DNA from: CAYVAP01 sp964343195
Lineage (GTDB): Bacteria; Bacteroidota; Bacteroidia; J057
DNA: 64,000 bases
Direction: 5' to 3'
Assembly (NCBI GenBank): GCA_964343195.1
Contig: CAYFIR010000008.1
Coordinates: forward strand, 1 to 64,000
In this document: positions 16,417 through 25,738 of the stretch, in pieces
Layout of the letters: each line of letters starts with the position of its first letter
Position numbering within the stretch: position 1 is the stretch's first letter
Translations under genes and position numbers: made by a program
The notes under the pieces: generated by a model
Databases searched by the model: none
Told to the model about the DNA's origin: nothing
Seen by the model: only the letters and a program-made list of their open reading frames with translations

Positions 16417-17949
16417 TTACCCCAACGCCGCCACCGCAGCCTCCAGCCTCTTCAGCGTTTCCTCTCGCCCGATCACGGCCGCGATGTCATACACCCCAGG
16501 GCCGCCAGCAACGCCAGTCAAAGCCAGACGCAGTGGAGCCATGACCTTCCCTTTGCCGACTTCTTTGGCGGTAACGAAATCATCAGTCGCCTGCTCCAGT
16601 GCAGCAGCCGTCCAGTCAGACAACCCGGCGAAAGCTGCTTTCAGCTCGGTCATCAACGGGCCTGAATCGGCTTTCCAGCGCTTCTTGGCCATTTTTTCGT
16701 CGTAAGAATCAGGGGCCTGGAAGAAATAGGGCGCGTCCTTGACGAAGTCTCCGATCACCGTTACCCGCTCCTGCATCAGGCGAATGAATTCGCCCAAAAA
16801 TTCATCGGATGGCAGCTCAAAACCGGCTTTCTCCACCTCTGGCTTGACCAGAGGCAGCAGTGCCACAGGCTCCTGCTCCTTGATGTAGGTCTGATTGAAC
16901 CAGTTGAGTTTGTCTATGTTGAAGTTGGTCGCGGAATTGCCCAGCCGTTCCAGGCTGAAGCGCTCAATCAGGCGAGCCTTGTCCATGACCTCTTCGTCGT
17001 CTCCAGGCGACCAGCCCAGCAGGGCCAGGAAGTTCAACATCGCCTCGGGCAGGTAGCCATCCTCACGAAAGCCCTGGGAGACATTGCCCGTCTCAGGATC
17101 TGTCCACAGCGTAGGAAATACCGAGAAGCCCAGTTTGTCGCCCTGGCGCTTGCTCATTTTGCCCTTGCCATTGGGGTTGAGGATCAGTGGCAGGTGGACG
17201 AAGGTCGGCATGGTGTCGATCCAGCCCAGCGCGCGGTACAGCGCCACGTGCAGCGGAGTCGAGGAAAGCCATTCCTCCCCGCGAATCACGTGGGTGATGC
17301 CCATCAGGTGATCGTCCACGACATTGGCGAGGTGGTAGGTGGGCAGGCCATCGCCTTTGAGCAATACCTTATCGTCGAGTTGGGCGGTATTGAAAGTCAC
17401 CTCATCGCGGACCACATCTTTGAAGGTAATGTCTTCATCTTCGGCCATCTTCATGCGCACGACGTAGGGCTCACCCGAGTTAAGGCGTTCCTGAACTTCC
17501 TCCGGCGAAAGCGTCAGGCTGTTTTTCATGCGGCCCCGTGTGAGGGCGTTGTACTGCTGTACTGAGCTCCCCTCGGCCTTGAGGGCCTCGCGCATGGCGT
17601 CCAGTTCATCGCTGGTGTCAAAGGCATAGTACGCATCGCCCTGCTGAAGCAGTTGATCGGCATATTGCTGGTAAATGCCCTGCGCACCGCGCTCGCTTTG
17701 GCGGTAGGGGCCACGGTCGCCGCCTTCGGCTACCCCCTCATCGAACTCAATGCCCAGCCAGGCCAGTGCTTTTTGAATGTACTCTTCGGCTCCAGCTACG
17801 TAGCGAGTTTGATCGGTGTCCTCGATGCGCAGGATGAGCTTTCCACCCTGGTTGCGGGCGAAGAGGTAGTTATACAACGCGGTGCGCACACCGCCGATAT
17901 GAAGTGGACCGGTAGGACTGGGGGCAAAACGAACGACGACTTGGGACAT
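16417..17949 (-). CDS. gltX: Glutamyl-tRNA synthetase
   Basis: This is a class I synthetase of 510 residues charging tRNA-Glu with glutamate. RFAPSPTGPLHIGG at residues 7-20 contains the HIGH-type motif, and KMSKRQGDK near residue 262 is the KMSKS-type loop. The C-terminal anticodon-binding helical domain ends LKRLEAAVAALG. The frame is open upstream to 17991, but the ATG at 17949 (MSQVVVRFAPSPTG) matches the family start. A near-consensus promoter (TTG-21 bp-TACCCTTG) lies at 17989-18020 and also favours this start. Confidence 0.97.
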   Translation of the reverse strand: MSQVVVRFAPSPTGPLHIGGVRTALYNYLFARNQGGKLILRIEDTDQTRYVAGAEEYIQKALAWLGIEFDEGVAEGGDRGPYRQSERGAQGIYQQYADQLLQQGDAYYAFDTSDELDAMREALKAEGSSVQQYNALTRGRMKNSLTLSPEEVQERLNSGEPYVVRMKMAEDEDITFKDVVRDEVTFNTAQLDDKVLLKGDGLPTYHLANVVDDHLMGITHVIRGEEWLSSTPLHVALYRALGWIDTMPTFVHLPLILNPNGKGKMSKRQGDKLGFSVFPTLWTDPETGNVSQGFREDGYLPEAMLNFLALLGWSPGDDEEVMDKARLIERFSLERLGNSATNFNIDKLNWFNQTYIKEQEPVALLPLVKPEVEKAGFELPSDEFLGEFIRLMQERVTVIGDFVKDAPYFFQAPDSYDEKMAKKRWKADSGPLMTELKAAFAGLSDWTAAALEQATDDFVTAKEVGKGKVMAPLRLALTGVAGGPGVYDIAAVIGREETLKRLEAAVAALG

Positions 17950-17988
17950 GAGCGGAATGGTTGAATATTTGAGTTTTTGATTCTGAGC

Positions 17989-18020
17989 CAAGGGTACCTA
18001 ATGCTTTCGGAATGAAACAA
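17989..18020 (-). promoter_or_regulatory. Putative gltX promoter
   Basis: Read on the minus strand, TTG (18018-18020) is followed after 21 bp by TACCCTTG (17989-17996). This differs at one base from the Bacteroidota -7 consensus TAnnTTTG. The expected transcript start is near 17985, about 35 bases before the gltX ATG. Confidence 0.5.
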
Positions 18021-18078
18021 CTGGCCAATTGATCAGTCAGCAATAGCCTGACTATCAGAGGTGTTTCTTACGATTCAA

Positions 18079-18111
18079 GTTGAGCGCAGCGAAATCCGGC
18101 AAAGCGGGAAA
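18079..18111. repeat. Dispersed intergenic repeat, copy 1
   Basis: The stretch starting GTTGAGCGCAGCGAAATCC and ending AAGCGGGAAA recurs with few changes at 59679-59711 in another intergenic region. In the second copy it forms a small CCCG/CGGG hairpin. No coding content is seen. The spacer it lies in (17950-18176) separates gltX from the cyclase gene. Confidence 0.65.
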
Positions 18112-18176
18112 TATCAAATTTCGAATTCCTTTCACTGGCTAACCCCTTTCAGGCGGGCAAAGTTAAAAATTTACCA

Positions 18177-18983
18177 TCATGGTTCCATGCTAAACAGCCG
18201 CGGCCTGCTCGGCGCGGCATCCGCCACAAATGGAGCGATCTGCAATTCCAGCAGATACTGCCCATCCTCGACCTCCTCGGGGACATAGATCATCTCGGTG
18301 ATGGTTTGATTGGGTGTCCCGCCAAAAGGCAGGTGCCTTTGCCCTGGCTCAAGCCCCCAGAAGGTGCGGTGATTGCGCAGCTTTCCGTCATCAAACAGCC
18401 GATCTACCGAGGGAAAATCCACCAGCAGGTGCTTCACTCCATTGGCACGGATGGCCTGCATGGCTTCCAACGAAAAGAAGGGCGGAGCCTGATCCATGTA
18501 GTCGGTGTAGCGCTTGTCGGGATGGTTGGGTACGGTGCGGATGACGAGCGCCTGTCCGGGTTGCCAGTTTTCCCAGACAGAGGTGAGCTGCTCAGCGGTA
18601 ATGATTCGATCTGCAGGTGCCAATGGCGGGTCGTATGAATCCTGGGTTTGGGCGGGAGAAACGGGAGCAACCGAGTGTACTTGTGCCACTGCCCAGCTAT
18701 CCCGCAACACCGAATGAACCGAAATTCGCTCATGGGTGATGTGCCCCACGCATTCGGTATGGGTGCCGTTGCAGTGAGGCGTCAGCTCATAAGTTTCGAA
18801 ATTCACTCCCCCCCCCTGGCGCACATCGCCTATAAAGCCGTCGCCTTCATAAGGTCTTGCAGCGGCAGGTGGCACGCCGTAGGTGCTGGGCTGCCTGCCC
18901 TGAAAATCAAGTGGAATGGCCAGTTCAATGGGGTTGAGACCAACCTGATACTGCTTTTCGTTGAGGGTAAGGGTGAGTTGCAT
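18177..18983 (-). CDS. Cyclase-family / kynurenine-formamidase-like hydrolase
   Basis: This 268-residue protein belongs to the cyclase superfamily that includes bacterial kynurenine formamidase (KynB). The metal-binding motif appears as HCNGTHTECVGH at about residues 69-80, where the classic form is HxGTHxDxPxH. Asp replaced by Glu and Pro replaced by Gly depart from KynB, as does the greater length (KynB is about 210). A kynurenine 3-monooxygenase gene lies 4.7 kb away, making a role in tryptophan breakdown plausible but unproven. The C-terminal region LQIAPFVADAAPSRPRLF is also typical of this branch. Confidence 0.72.
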   Translation of the reverse strand: MQLTLTLNEKQYQVGLNPIELAIPLDFQGRQPSTYGVPPAAARPYEGDGFIGDVRQGGGVNFETYELTPHCNGTHTECVGHITHERISVHSVLRDSWAVAQVHSVAPVSPAQTQDSYDPPLAPADRIITAEQLTSVWENWQPGQALVIRTVPNHPDKRYTDYMDQAPPFFSLEAMQAIRANGVKHLLVDFPSVDRLFDDGKLRNHRTFWGLEPGQRHLPFGGTPNQTITEMIYVPEEVEDGQYLLELQIAPFVADAAPSRPRLFSMEP

Positions 18984-19043
18984 GGGAGAATGTTACGATA
19001 TTTTTCGCGTAGAGCCTGCTACTTTTTGTCACTCGGGTCTTAG

Positions 19044-19369
19044 CTGGACTTTATCCAAAATGGCACTCATTCCCAAGCGCTATGGCATGTCAGAAGTCAG
19101 AGACTAGAAGACGGTGGGTGTCGGCTCAGAGAGCCTAACCAGCCCGTCCTTATGGACGGAAAACTGTTTAGAACCGCTATAGCGGTTTTGCTCGTGAGCT
19201 TCTCTGAAGCGAAACGTACTGTTGCAGCGTCTCTGACGCCCAGTGGAATCTGCCCTGGACTCCGAATTAATCAACATCAGCCTGAAAACCTGAAGTTGAT
19301 TAATTCTAAAATGTGGTTTTCAGACCCTGTGGGGGGATTTTCCTCATTAATAAAATACATAAAGTCCAG
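19044..19369. mobile_element. MITE-like element, 326 bp, family A copy 1
   Basis: The inverted ends are CTGGACTTTAT (19044-19054) and its complement ending at 19369. Outside lies a perfect 5-bp direct repeat, CTTAG, at 19039-19043 and 19370-19374: a target-site duplication. Near the right end is a perfect 12-bp stem GAATTAATCAAC/GTTGATTAATTC (19264-19275, 19295-19306). The left part carries several small hairpins (GGCTC/GAGCC, CGTCC/GGACG, AACCGCTATAGCGGTT, GCTTC/GAAGC, GCGTC/GACGC). There is no transposase. The related copy is at 28134-28440. The rest of the 626-bp gap, 19375-19590, shows no gene. Confidence 0.85.
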
Positions 19370-19590
19370 CTTAGATGTCTCAAAGCAGTATAGGCAGAGA
19401 GCCCACACAGGGAAGAGAAGAAATATTCATGCGGAGAGACGTAGTTTAGCTATAAAAGCTTTCTCTCCTCCCCTCTGCGCATCTGCTACTACCGCCATGC
19501 GGCATACAGGATCTGCGAGAGACCATTTTTCTCCACATGAGACTCTCTATTTCTCCCAAAATCCCCCCTGCAATTCTCTCCCTCATTGCG

Positions 19591-19598
19591 TACCTTTG
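19591..19598 (+). promoter_or_regulatory. -7 box of the PcrA-type helicase gene
   Basis: TACCTTTG matches TAnnTTTG and ends 11 bases before the ATG at 19610, so the transcript would have a leader of only about 5-8 bases. No clear TTTG is found 20 bp upstream. This box also rules out the TTG at 19586 as the start codon. Confidence 0.5.
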
Positions 19599-19609
19599 AG
19601 CTTGCCAAT

Positions 19610-21856
19610 ATGAATTTTTTACAAGATCTCAACGAAGCTCAACAAGCGGCGGTAACCAGTCTGGACGGCCCGCATCTGGTCATTGCTGGTGCTGGCTCTG
19701 GAAAGACGCGGGTGCTCACATACCGCCTGGCCTTTATCCTGGACCAGGGACTGGCGGCTCCTCAGGAACTGCTGGCGCTAACCTTTACCAACAAGGCAGC
19801 GCGGGAGATGAAAGAACGAATTTTTAGTCTCGTGGGTGCTCCGGCCAAGAGCATTGTAATGGGAACTTTTCACTCCATCTTTTCCCGCATTCTCAGAGTT
19901 GAAGCCAACAAAATCGGCTATACCAGCAGCTATACCATCTACGACGCCGATGACGCACAGCGGCTGGTCAAGACCATTCTCCGCGAGAAAAACCTCGACG
20001 ACAAAATCTACAAACCCAAGGTCATCAGCAATGGCATCAGCAACGCCAAAAACGCCCTGGTTTCGCCCAAAGAATACATGGAGGTCGCGGCAGACGACTT
20101 CAACATGCAGGTAGCCAAAATCTATCAGGCCTATGAAATACGCTTGCAGAAGGCTAACGCCATGGACTTTGACGACCTGCTGCTCAAGCCCATCCTGCTG
20201 TTTCAGACCCACCCTGACGTACTCCACAAGTACCAGCATCGCTTCCGGTACATCATGGTGGATGAGTACCAGGATACCAACCATGCGCAGTACACACTGA
20301 CCAAAATGCTGGCGGCAGTCCACGAAAACATCTGTGTCGTGGGCGATGACGCCCAGTCCATCTATGCCTTCCGCGGGGCCAATATCGGCAACATTCTGAA
20401 CCTCAAGAAGGATTATCCCGATCTGAGAACCCTGAAACTGGAGCAGAATTATCGCTCTACCAAGATCATCGTCGAGGCGGCCAATGAGATCATCGCCCGT
20501 AATGAAGGTCAGATCAAAAAGACCGTTTTCACGGAAAATGTAGCGGGAGATCCCATAGACCTGATCGAATGTACCAGCGAACAGGATGAAGCCCGCCGCA
20601 TCGCGGAGATGATACGGGAGCAGAAACAGTTATTCAGCTTTTTCAACCGGGACTTTGCCATTCTATACCGCACCAATGCCCAGTCCCGTGCGCTGGAAGA
20701 TCAGCTGCGGCGCATTGGCATCCACTACAAGGTCTTTGGCGGACTGTCCTTCTACCAGCGCAAGGAAATCAAGGACATGGTCGCCTACTTCAAACTCGCC
20801 ATCAATCCCCGTGATGAAGAGGCCCTGCGACGGGTGATCAATTACCCTACCCGGGGGATCGGCAAAACCTCACTGGAACGCATCAACGTATTCGCTGCTA
20901 ATAACAACCTGACCTTTTGGGAGACCATAGAGGGGCATCTCGATCAGGTTCCCATCGGAAAAGCTGTCGCAGGAAAGATCCAGAACTTTGTCTTCATGAT
21001 CAAAGACTTCGGAGTCTCAGCGAGTAAAAATGACGCCTACCATGCGGCGGCCTACATCGCCAAGCAGTCCGGCGTCCTGACCGATCTGCATTCGACCAAC
21101 GAGGTAGAAGGCCTTACCCGCTGGGAAAATGTTCAGGAATTGCTCAACTCTGCTCAGGCATTTGTCGACAGCCCCGACACCGAAGAGCCCAACCTGGAGG
21201 CCTTCCTGGCAGACATTTCCCTGTTCACGGATCAGGATTCTACGGAGGAAGATTCTGACTTCGTGACCCTGATGACCATTCACTCGGCCAAGGGACTGGA
21301 GTTTGGCTCTGTTTTTCTGGCGGGTATGGAGGAAAATATTTTCCCCAGTTCCATGGCCTTCGAGACCAAAGCCGATCTGGAAGAGGAGCGTCGCCTGTTC
21401 TATGTGGCCGTTACCCGGGCCAAGAAGCGGCTGACCATGACTTATGCCCGTTCGCGGTATCGCTTTGGAGAGACTCAGTTTAATGAACCCAGCCGCTTTT
21501 TACAGGAAATTGACCCACGGTTCCTGCGTCGCCCTGAGCGTCCAGCCCGTGATGAACTGATGCGACAGGCCCGGCCTACTGGTAGCCGCCGGACCACCGC
21601 CCCACGTGCCGGGAGCAATGTCCGACCCCTGTACCGATCCGAGCGAAATGCTGCCGCCGATGACAAGGAATTCACCCCTGCTTCTGCGAGTCAGATTGTC
21701 GAGGGCTTAAAGGTCCGCCACCAGAAGTTCGGGCGTGGAGTAGTAGAAAATGTGGAAGGCAGCGGAGCCGGCCGAAAAGCCACCGTTGTTTTTACCGATA
21801 AAGGGAAGCGGGTACTGTTGCTAAAGTATGCCCGTCTGGAAATTCTTGAAGACTAG
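19610..21856 (+). CDS. pcrA: UvrD/PcrA-type ATP-dependent DNA helicase
   Basis: This 748-residue superfamily 1A 3'-5' helicase starts MNFLQDLNEAQQAAV (Q motif). Walker A GAGSGKT is at 27-33, the DEYQDTN Walker B segment near 217, then QSIYAFRGA, LEQNYRST, TIHSAKGLE and YVAVTRAKKRL. The C-terminal basic linker (about 640-700) leads to a small tudor-like end (GLKVRHQKFGRGVVENV) found in PcrA/UvrD, where it contacts RNA polymerase. Roles are nucleotide excision repair, transcription-linked repair and displacement of RecA. It stands alone; PcrA and UvrD cannot be separated by sequence here. Confidence 0.95.
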   Translation: MNFLQDLNEAQQAAVTSLDGPHLVIAGAGSGKTRVLTYRLAFILDQGLAAPQELLALTFTNKAAREMKERIFSLVGAPAKSIVMGTFHSIFSRILRVEANKIGYTSSYTIYDADDAQRLVKTILREKNLDDKIYKPKVISNGISNAKNALVSPKEYMEVAADDFNMQVAKIYQAYEIRLQKANAMDFDDLLLKPILLFQTHPDVLHKYQHRFRYIMVDEYQDTNHAQYTLTKMLAAVHENICVVGDDAQSIYAFRGANIGNILNLKKDYPDLRTLKLEQNYRSTKIIVEAANEIIARNEGQIKKTVFTENVAGDPIDLIECTSEQDEARRIAEMIREQKQLFSFFNRDFAILYRTNAQSRALEDQLRRIGIHYKVFGGLSFYQRKEIKDMVAYFKLAINPRDEEALRRVINYPTRGIGKTSLERINVFAANNNLTFWETIEGHLDQVPIGKAVAGKIQNFVFMIKDFGVSASKNDAYHAAAYIAKQSGVLTDLHSTNEVEGLTRWENVQELLNSAQAFVDSPDTEEPNLEAFLADISLFTDQDSTEEDSDFVTLMTIHSAKGLEFGSVFLAGMEENIFPSSMAFETKADLEEERRLFYVAVTRAKKRLTMTYARSRYRFGETQFNEPSRFLQEIDPRFLRRPERPARDELMRQARPTGSRRTTAPRAGSNVRPLYRSERNAAADDKEFTPASASQIVEGLKVRHQKFGRGVVENVEGSGAGRKATVVFTDKGKRVLLLKYARLEILED

Positions 21857-22058
21857 CAATAGCGACTCATATTTCCAGTCCCGGGACTTCGGTATTTATC
21901 ATTTTACCAAAACAGGTGGGCCGTGGATGAAAGGTATTCCATAAGAAAATTCAGCATAAGCACCTGATATACAACCACATACCACTCTCTCCGCACCATT
22001 TTACCCCCTTCTGGGTGATTTATAAACCTGATAACCTGTATTTGGCCCGATAGAACCT

Positions 22059-22066
22059 TATCTTTG
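22059..22066 (+). promoter_or_regulatory. -7 box upstream of the DUF4290 gene
   Basis: TATCTTTG matches TAnnTTTG, with a TTTG at 22041-22044 only 14 bp upstream (shorter than the usual 19-21). Transcription would begin near 22070, about 60 bases before the ATG at 22131. Confidence 0.5.
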
Positions 22067-22130
22067 CAAACCTTCTCGTTTGGCAAGTCGCCGTTTTTTT
22101 CGGTCATTTACACTTTGAATTTAAGACTTG

Positions 22131-22817
22131 ATGAAGTATTACACCTCCGAATCGCCTCTCAGGCTTAGGGAGTTTGGGCGCAACATTCAATCCATGGTTG
22201 AGTATGCCCTTACCATAGAAGACCGAGAGAAGCGTACTCAAGTGGCGGAGCAAATCGTAAAGATTGTTGTCAGTCTGCAGCCACAACTTGCAGAGAGTTC
22301 TGACTACGAACAAAAACTTTGGGATGCCCTCCATATCATCAGCGATTTCAAGCTGGATGTAGATGCGCCCTTCGAGCCCCCCACCCCCGAGTCCGTAATT
22401 GGCCACCGTACTGAAAGAATGGAGTACTATCGTGCACGTTCACGATACAAGCAGTATGGCAAGAATGTAGAATTCATGATCAAAAAAGCCCAGACCTTCG
22501 AAGAAGGCCCTGAGCGTGATGCCTACATCGACCTGATTGCCAGCACCATGAAGCAGTTTCTCCGCAATGCCAACAAGGAGAATACCCCCGATGAAGTAAT
22601 CGCTGAGCACATTCGTGACCTTTCTGACAACGCCATCAACGTAAAAGCAGAGGATCTCAATTTCCACAAGATCACCGCTTCTGGAGGCAGTCAGCCCAAC
22701 AACAGCTCTGGAAACAGTGCTTCGCGCAAGCGGAGCAAATCGAGATCCAAGAGCAACAACAAAAACAAGTCGCGTAACAACAACAACAAGCGTCGTCGTT
22801 CATCCGGCAATAAGTAA
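22131..22817 (+). CDS. DUF4290 family protein
   Basis: The 228-residue protein has an N-terminal helical domain (residues 1-165) typical of DUF4290, including YYTSESPLRLREFGRNIQ and YRARSRYKQYGKNVEFMI. The family is widespread and mostly restricted to Bacteroidota, with unknown function. The C-terminal 50 residues are low-complexity Ser/Asn/Lys/Arg repeats ending RRRSSGNK, a strongly basic tail that may bind RNA or DNA (inference). The ATG at 22131 is used rather than the TTG just before it. It precedes an FKBP isomerase gene by 40 bp and may be cotranscribed with it. Confidence 0.85.
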   Translation: MKYYTSESPLRLREFGRNIQSMVEYALTIEDREKRTQVAEQIVKIVVSLQPQLAESSDYEQKLWDALHIISDFKLDVDAPFEPPTPESVIGHRTERMEYYRARSRYKQYGKNVEFMIKKAQTFEEGPERDAYIDLIASTMKQFLRNANKENTPDEVIAEHIRDLSDNAINVKAEDLNFHKITASGGSQPNNSSGNSASRKRSKSRSKSNNKNKSRNNNNKRRRSSGNK

Positions 22818-22857
22818 CCAACTCATTTCGAAATAAATATCTGAATCCAACCGGAAT

Positions 22858-23553
22858 ATGAAACTATCTCGTATGGTTCTGATTTTGAGCCTTCTGTGCT
22901 CAGGTAGCTTTGCCCTTCAGGGCCAGGACCTCAACACCAAAATGGACAGTATCTCCTATGCTCTGGGCATGAACCTCGGTCGTAGCATCAGCCAGCTGGA
23001 AGGGATCGACCTTAACCGGGAAATGATCTACCAGGGACTGGAAGACATGTTTGGCGACAAGGAAGCCGCCCTGACTCAGCAGGATGTACAGAGCCTCCTG
23101 ATGGCCCTTCAGCAGGAGATGCAAGCCGCTCAGATGGAGCAGGCACGTGCCGCTGCTTCTGAAGCCAAAGAGCGTGGACAGGCTTTCCTGGAAGAAAATA
23201 AAACCAAAGAAGGAGTAGAGGTTACAGAATCTGGCCTTCAGTACAAGGTTATCACCTCTGCCAGTGGTCCTACTCCTGCCGCTACCAGTGTAGTAAAAGT
23301 CCACTACGAAGGCCGTCTACTTGATGGAACCGTATTTGACAGCAGCTACGAGCGCGGGCAGCCTGCAGAGTTTCCCCTGAATCGTGTTATCTCTGGCTGG
23401 ACTGAAGGCCTGCAACTAATGCCTGTTGGTTCCAAGTTTCAGTTTTACATTCCTTCTGGGCTTGCATATGGAGATCGCGGCTCCCCCCCCGCCATCGGAC
23501 CTGGCGAGACCCTGGTATTTGATGTAGAGCTGCTGGAAATCGTTTCCCAGTAA
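22858..23553 (+). CDS. FKBP-type peptidyl-prolyl isomerase (FklB/FkpA-like), exported
   Basis: The 231-residue protein has a signal peptide (residues 1-20, ...LLCSGSFALQG) and an N-terminal helical dimerisation domain with the typical MDSISYALGMNLGRSI (about 25-125). The C-terminal FKBP domain (about 130-231) contains VKVHYEGRLLDGTVFDSSYERGQPAEFPLN, VISGWTEGLQLMPVGSKFQFYIPSGLAYG and ETLVFDVELLEI. It would catalyse proline isomerisation and assist folding in the periplasm. The key FKBP pocket residues (Tyr, Phe-Asp, Ile-Trp) are all present. Confidence 0.95.
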   Translation: MKLSRMVLILSLLCSGSFALQGQDLNTKMDSISYALGMNLGRSISQLEGIDLNREMIYQGLEDMFGDKEAALTQQDVQSLLMALQQEMQAAQMEQARAAASEAKERGQAFLEENKTKEGVEVTESGLQYKVITSASGPTPAATSVVKVHYEGRLLDGTVFDSSYERGQPAEFPLNRVISGWTEGLQLMPVGSKFQFYIPSGLAYGDRGSPPAIGPGETLVFDVELLEIVSQ

Positions 23554-23668
23554 TCTACTTCTAACATTTTGTTTATTCTGCGGCTGGTTGGTCTAAATAG
23601 ATCGGCCAGCCGTTGTATTTTGCATTCGCCACCCTTTTCCTTTAGCCCCAACCCAAGAATCAAAAACT

Positions 23669-25015
23669 ATGTCCCAAACCGTTAATGTCATTGGAGCAGG
23701 CCTATCAGGATCCCTCATGTCTATATATCTGGCCCAAAAAGGATTTGAGGTCAAGGTATATGAAAGACGCCCTGACATGCGAAAGCAGGAGTATATCGGT
23801 GGAAGATCCATCAACCTTGCCCTATCTGCCCGGGGAATCCGGGCACTGGAAGAAACCCTCATGATCGACCAGATCATGCCGCTGGCCTTGCCCATGTATG
23901 GCCGCATGCTCCATAGCAAGGATGGGGAGCTGACTTTTCAGCCTTACAGCCACGATCCTGAGGAGTGCATCTATTCCATTTCCCGAGCAGAACTTAACCG
24001 CCGATTAATGGACAGAGCAGACTCTTTTGAAAAGGTATCATTCCACTTTGACCTGCGAAGTGAAGATGTGAACCTTGACACGGGAGCTATCCATTTACGG
24101 CATGAACATACGGGGGAAGAGGTTCTACTCGAGCGAAATCCCTCTATCGCCAGTGACGGCGCATTTTCAGGGGTGCGGTATGCCATGCAGCGTACCCCTC
24201 GGTTCGATTTTTCTCAGCAGTACCTCACCCATGGGTACAAAGAACTGGTCATTCCGCCGACGGCTGAAGGCGAATTTGCCATGAAGCCGGACGCTCTGCA
24301 TATCTGGCCTCGGGGTGAATACATGATGATTGCGTTGCCCAATCCGGACAAAACCTTCACCTGTACCCTGTTTTTCCCATTCGAGGGAGAAAAAAGCTTT
24401 GAATCCCTCACCTCAGAAAAAGAAGTAGAGGAGTTTTTCAACGAAGAATTTGCCGATGCAGTCCCGTTGATGCCCACTCTGCTGGAGGACTACTTTTCCA
24501 ATCCCACTTCTTCGCTGGTCACCATCCGATGCTATCCATGGGTTCTGGGGGACAACCTGGCTTTACTGGGAGATAGCGCTCACGCCATTGTTCCGTTTTT
24601 TGGACAGGGCATGAACGCTGCATTTGAGGACTGCACCATCCTCTCAGGCTTTATCGATCAGTACCGCGGAAACTGGCGGTCCATTTTCGATGCGTACCAA
24701 AAGGAACGCAAAGCCAATGCAGATGCCATTGCGGACATGGCCCTGGAAAATTACATCGAAATGCGAGATACAGTAGCTGATGAGGGTTTTCAGTTCCGCA
24801 AATCCCTGGAACATTACCTCGAACAACATCTCGATGAGTACCGCAGCCGCTATGAGTTGGTGAGCTTTACCACCCTCCCATATGCACAGGCCTATCGCCG
24901 TGGGGAGCGAAATCAGGAGATCCTGAAAGAACTGACCCGGGGGATCAGCAAGCCGGAAGAGGTAGATCTGTCAAGGGCCGCTGAGCTGGTGAAGCAGTAT
25001 TATCGGCAAGGATAG
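23669..25015 (+). CDS. kmo: Kynurenine 3-monooxygenase
   Basis: This 448-residue FAD-dependent aromatic hydroxylase converts L-kynurenine to 3-hydroxykynurenine with NADPH and oxygen. The FAD-binding GAGLSGS is at 9-15. The KMO-typical RRPDMRKQEYIGGRSINLALSARGI follows, and the second FAD motif LLGDSAHAIVPFFGQGMNAAFEDC lies around residue 303. The length is close to KMOs that lack or have only a short C-terminal membrane anchor. No kynureninase or tryptophan dioxygenase gene is adjacent; the formamidase-like gene at 18177-18983 is the only other possible pathway member in view. The next gene (hydrolase) follows after 27 bp. Confidence 0.95.
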   Translation: MSQTVNVIGAGLSGSLMSIYLAQKGFEVKVYERRPDMRKQEYIGGRSINLALSARGIRALEETLMIDQIMPLALPMYGRMLHSKDGELTFQPYSHDPEECIYSISRAELNRRLMDRADSFEKVSFHFDLRSEDVNLDTGAIHLRHEHTGEEVLLERNPSIASDGAFSGVRYAMQRTPRFDFSQQYLTHGYKELVIPPTAEGEFAMKPDALHIWPRGEYMMIALPNPDKTFTCTLFFPFEGEKSFESLTSEKEVEEFFNEEFADAVPLMPTLLEDYFSNPTSSLVTIRCYPWVLGDNLALLGDSAHAIVPFFGQGMNAAFEDCTILSGFIDQYRGNWRSIFDAYQKERKANADAIADMALENYIEMRDTVADEGFQFRKSLEHYLEQHLDEYRSRYELVSFTTLPYAQAYRRGERNQEILKELTRGISKPEEVDLSRAAELVKQYYRQG

Positions 25016-25042
25016 GCCCGCCACTCAATCAGAAAAAGCCTT

Positions 25043-25723
25043 ATGCGCTACATCACGATTCCCGGATTTGGAGAAGAGCCCTGGATGTTTGACCGGATAA
25101 CGGATGAGCTGGAAGGGGAGCTCCTTTCCCTTAACCACTATGACGTACTGGGACAAGAAAGACGCGGGCGCTACTCCCTGCTGATGGCCGCTGAGGAATT
25201 CGTTCAAAAGTACGACATCGGGGCAGACGACGTCATCATCGGGCACTCCATGGGAGGCTGGATTGGACTGGGGATCAAACAGCTGACCGGTTGCCGGTTG
25301 GTCCAGATCGGTTCCTGGACCGATCCCAGAAAGGTATTGCTCCCTTCCAGAAACAAGCGATTGGTTTTCTGGGTGGTACGGCGTCGGCTCTATTTCACCG
25401 CTTTAAGTCAGCGGCTGGTGATTGGGTTGTTTTACCGAAAGAGGCCCTCCAAAGCCGCTTTTCACCGCCTTTTTTCACATCTGAGAGCCAGTCACCCAGA
25501 GTATATCGTGAATCAGCTAAAGCTGGTTCTCACACCGGCTGATAGAGATCCAGAGGTCACTCCTGACCTCCGGATTCATTCGTTGAAAGACCACATCGTC
25601 AGGCCTCCGGAAGAACCGTATGCATTGGTGCCCGGTGACCATTTCGCTCTGTGGACTTACCCAAGGCAGGTAAAGGAAGCATTGGGAGACTGGCTCCGCA
25701 AGCTGGATAAAGCACCAGCTTGA
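25043..25723 (+). CDS. Small alpha/beta-hydrolase
   Basis: The 226-residue cytoplasmic protein has the nucleophile elbow GHSMGG with Ser near residue 69. The acid is probably an Asp near 185 and the histidine is in GDHFALW near 200. It starts 27 bp after kmo on the same strand, so it is likely cotranscribed. Its substrate is unknown; a formamidase or other ester/amide hydrolase role in the kynurenine pathway is possible because of position only. The central part is unusually basic (RRRLYFTALSQRLVIGLFYRKRPSK). Confidence 0.8.
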   Translation: MRYITIPGFGEEPWMFDRITDELEGELLSLNHYDVLGQERRGRYSLLMAAEEFVQKYDIGADDVIIGHSMGGWIGLGIKQLTGCRLVQIGSWTDPRKVLLPSRNKRLVFWVVRRRLYFTALSQRLVIGLFYRKRPSKAAFHRLFSHLRASHPEYIVNQLKLVLTPADRDPEVTPDLRIHSLKDHIVRPPEEPYALVPGDHFALWTYPRQVKEALGDWLRKLDKAPA

Positions 25724-25738
25724 TACCATTTCTCCTAG

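Noticed and set aside
19152..19613. 153-codon frame between the cyclase and helicase genes
   Set aside because: It starts inside the family A element and continues through an unrelated spacer; low-complexity translation and no homologue-like motif.
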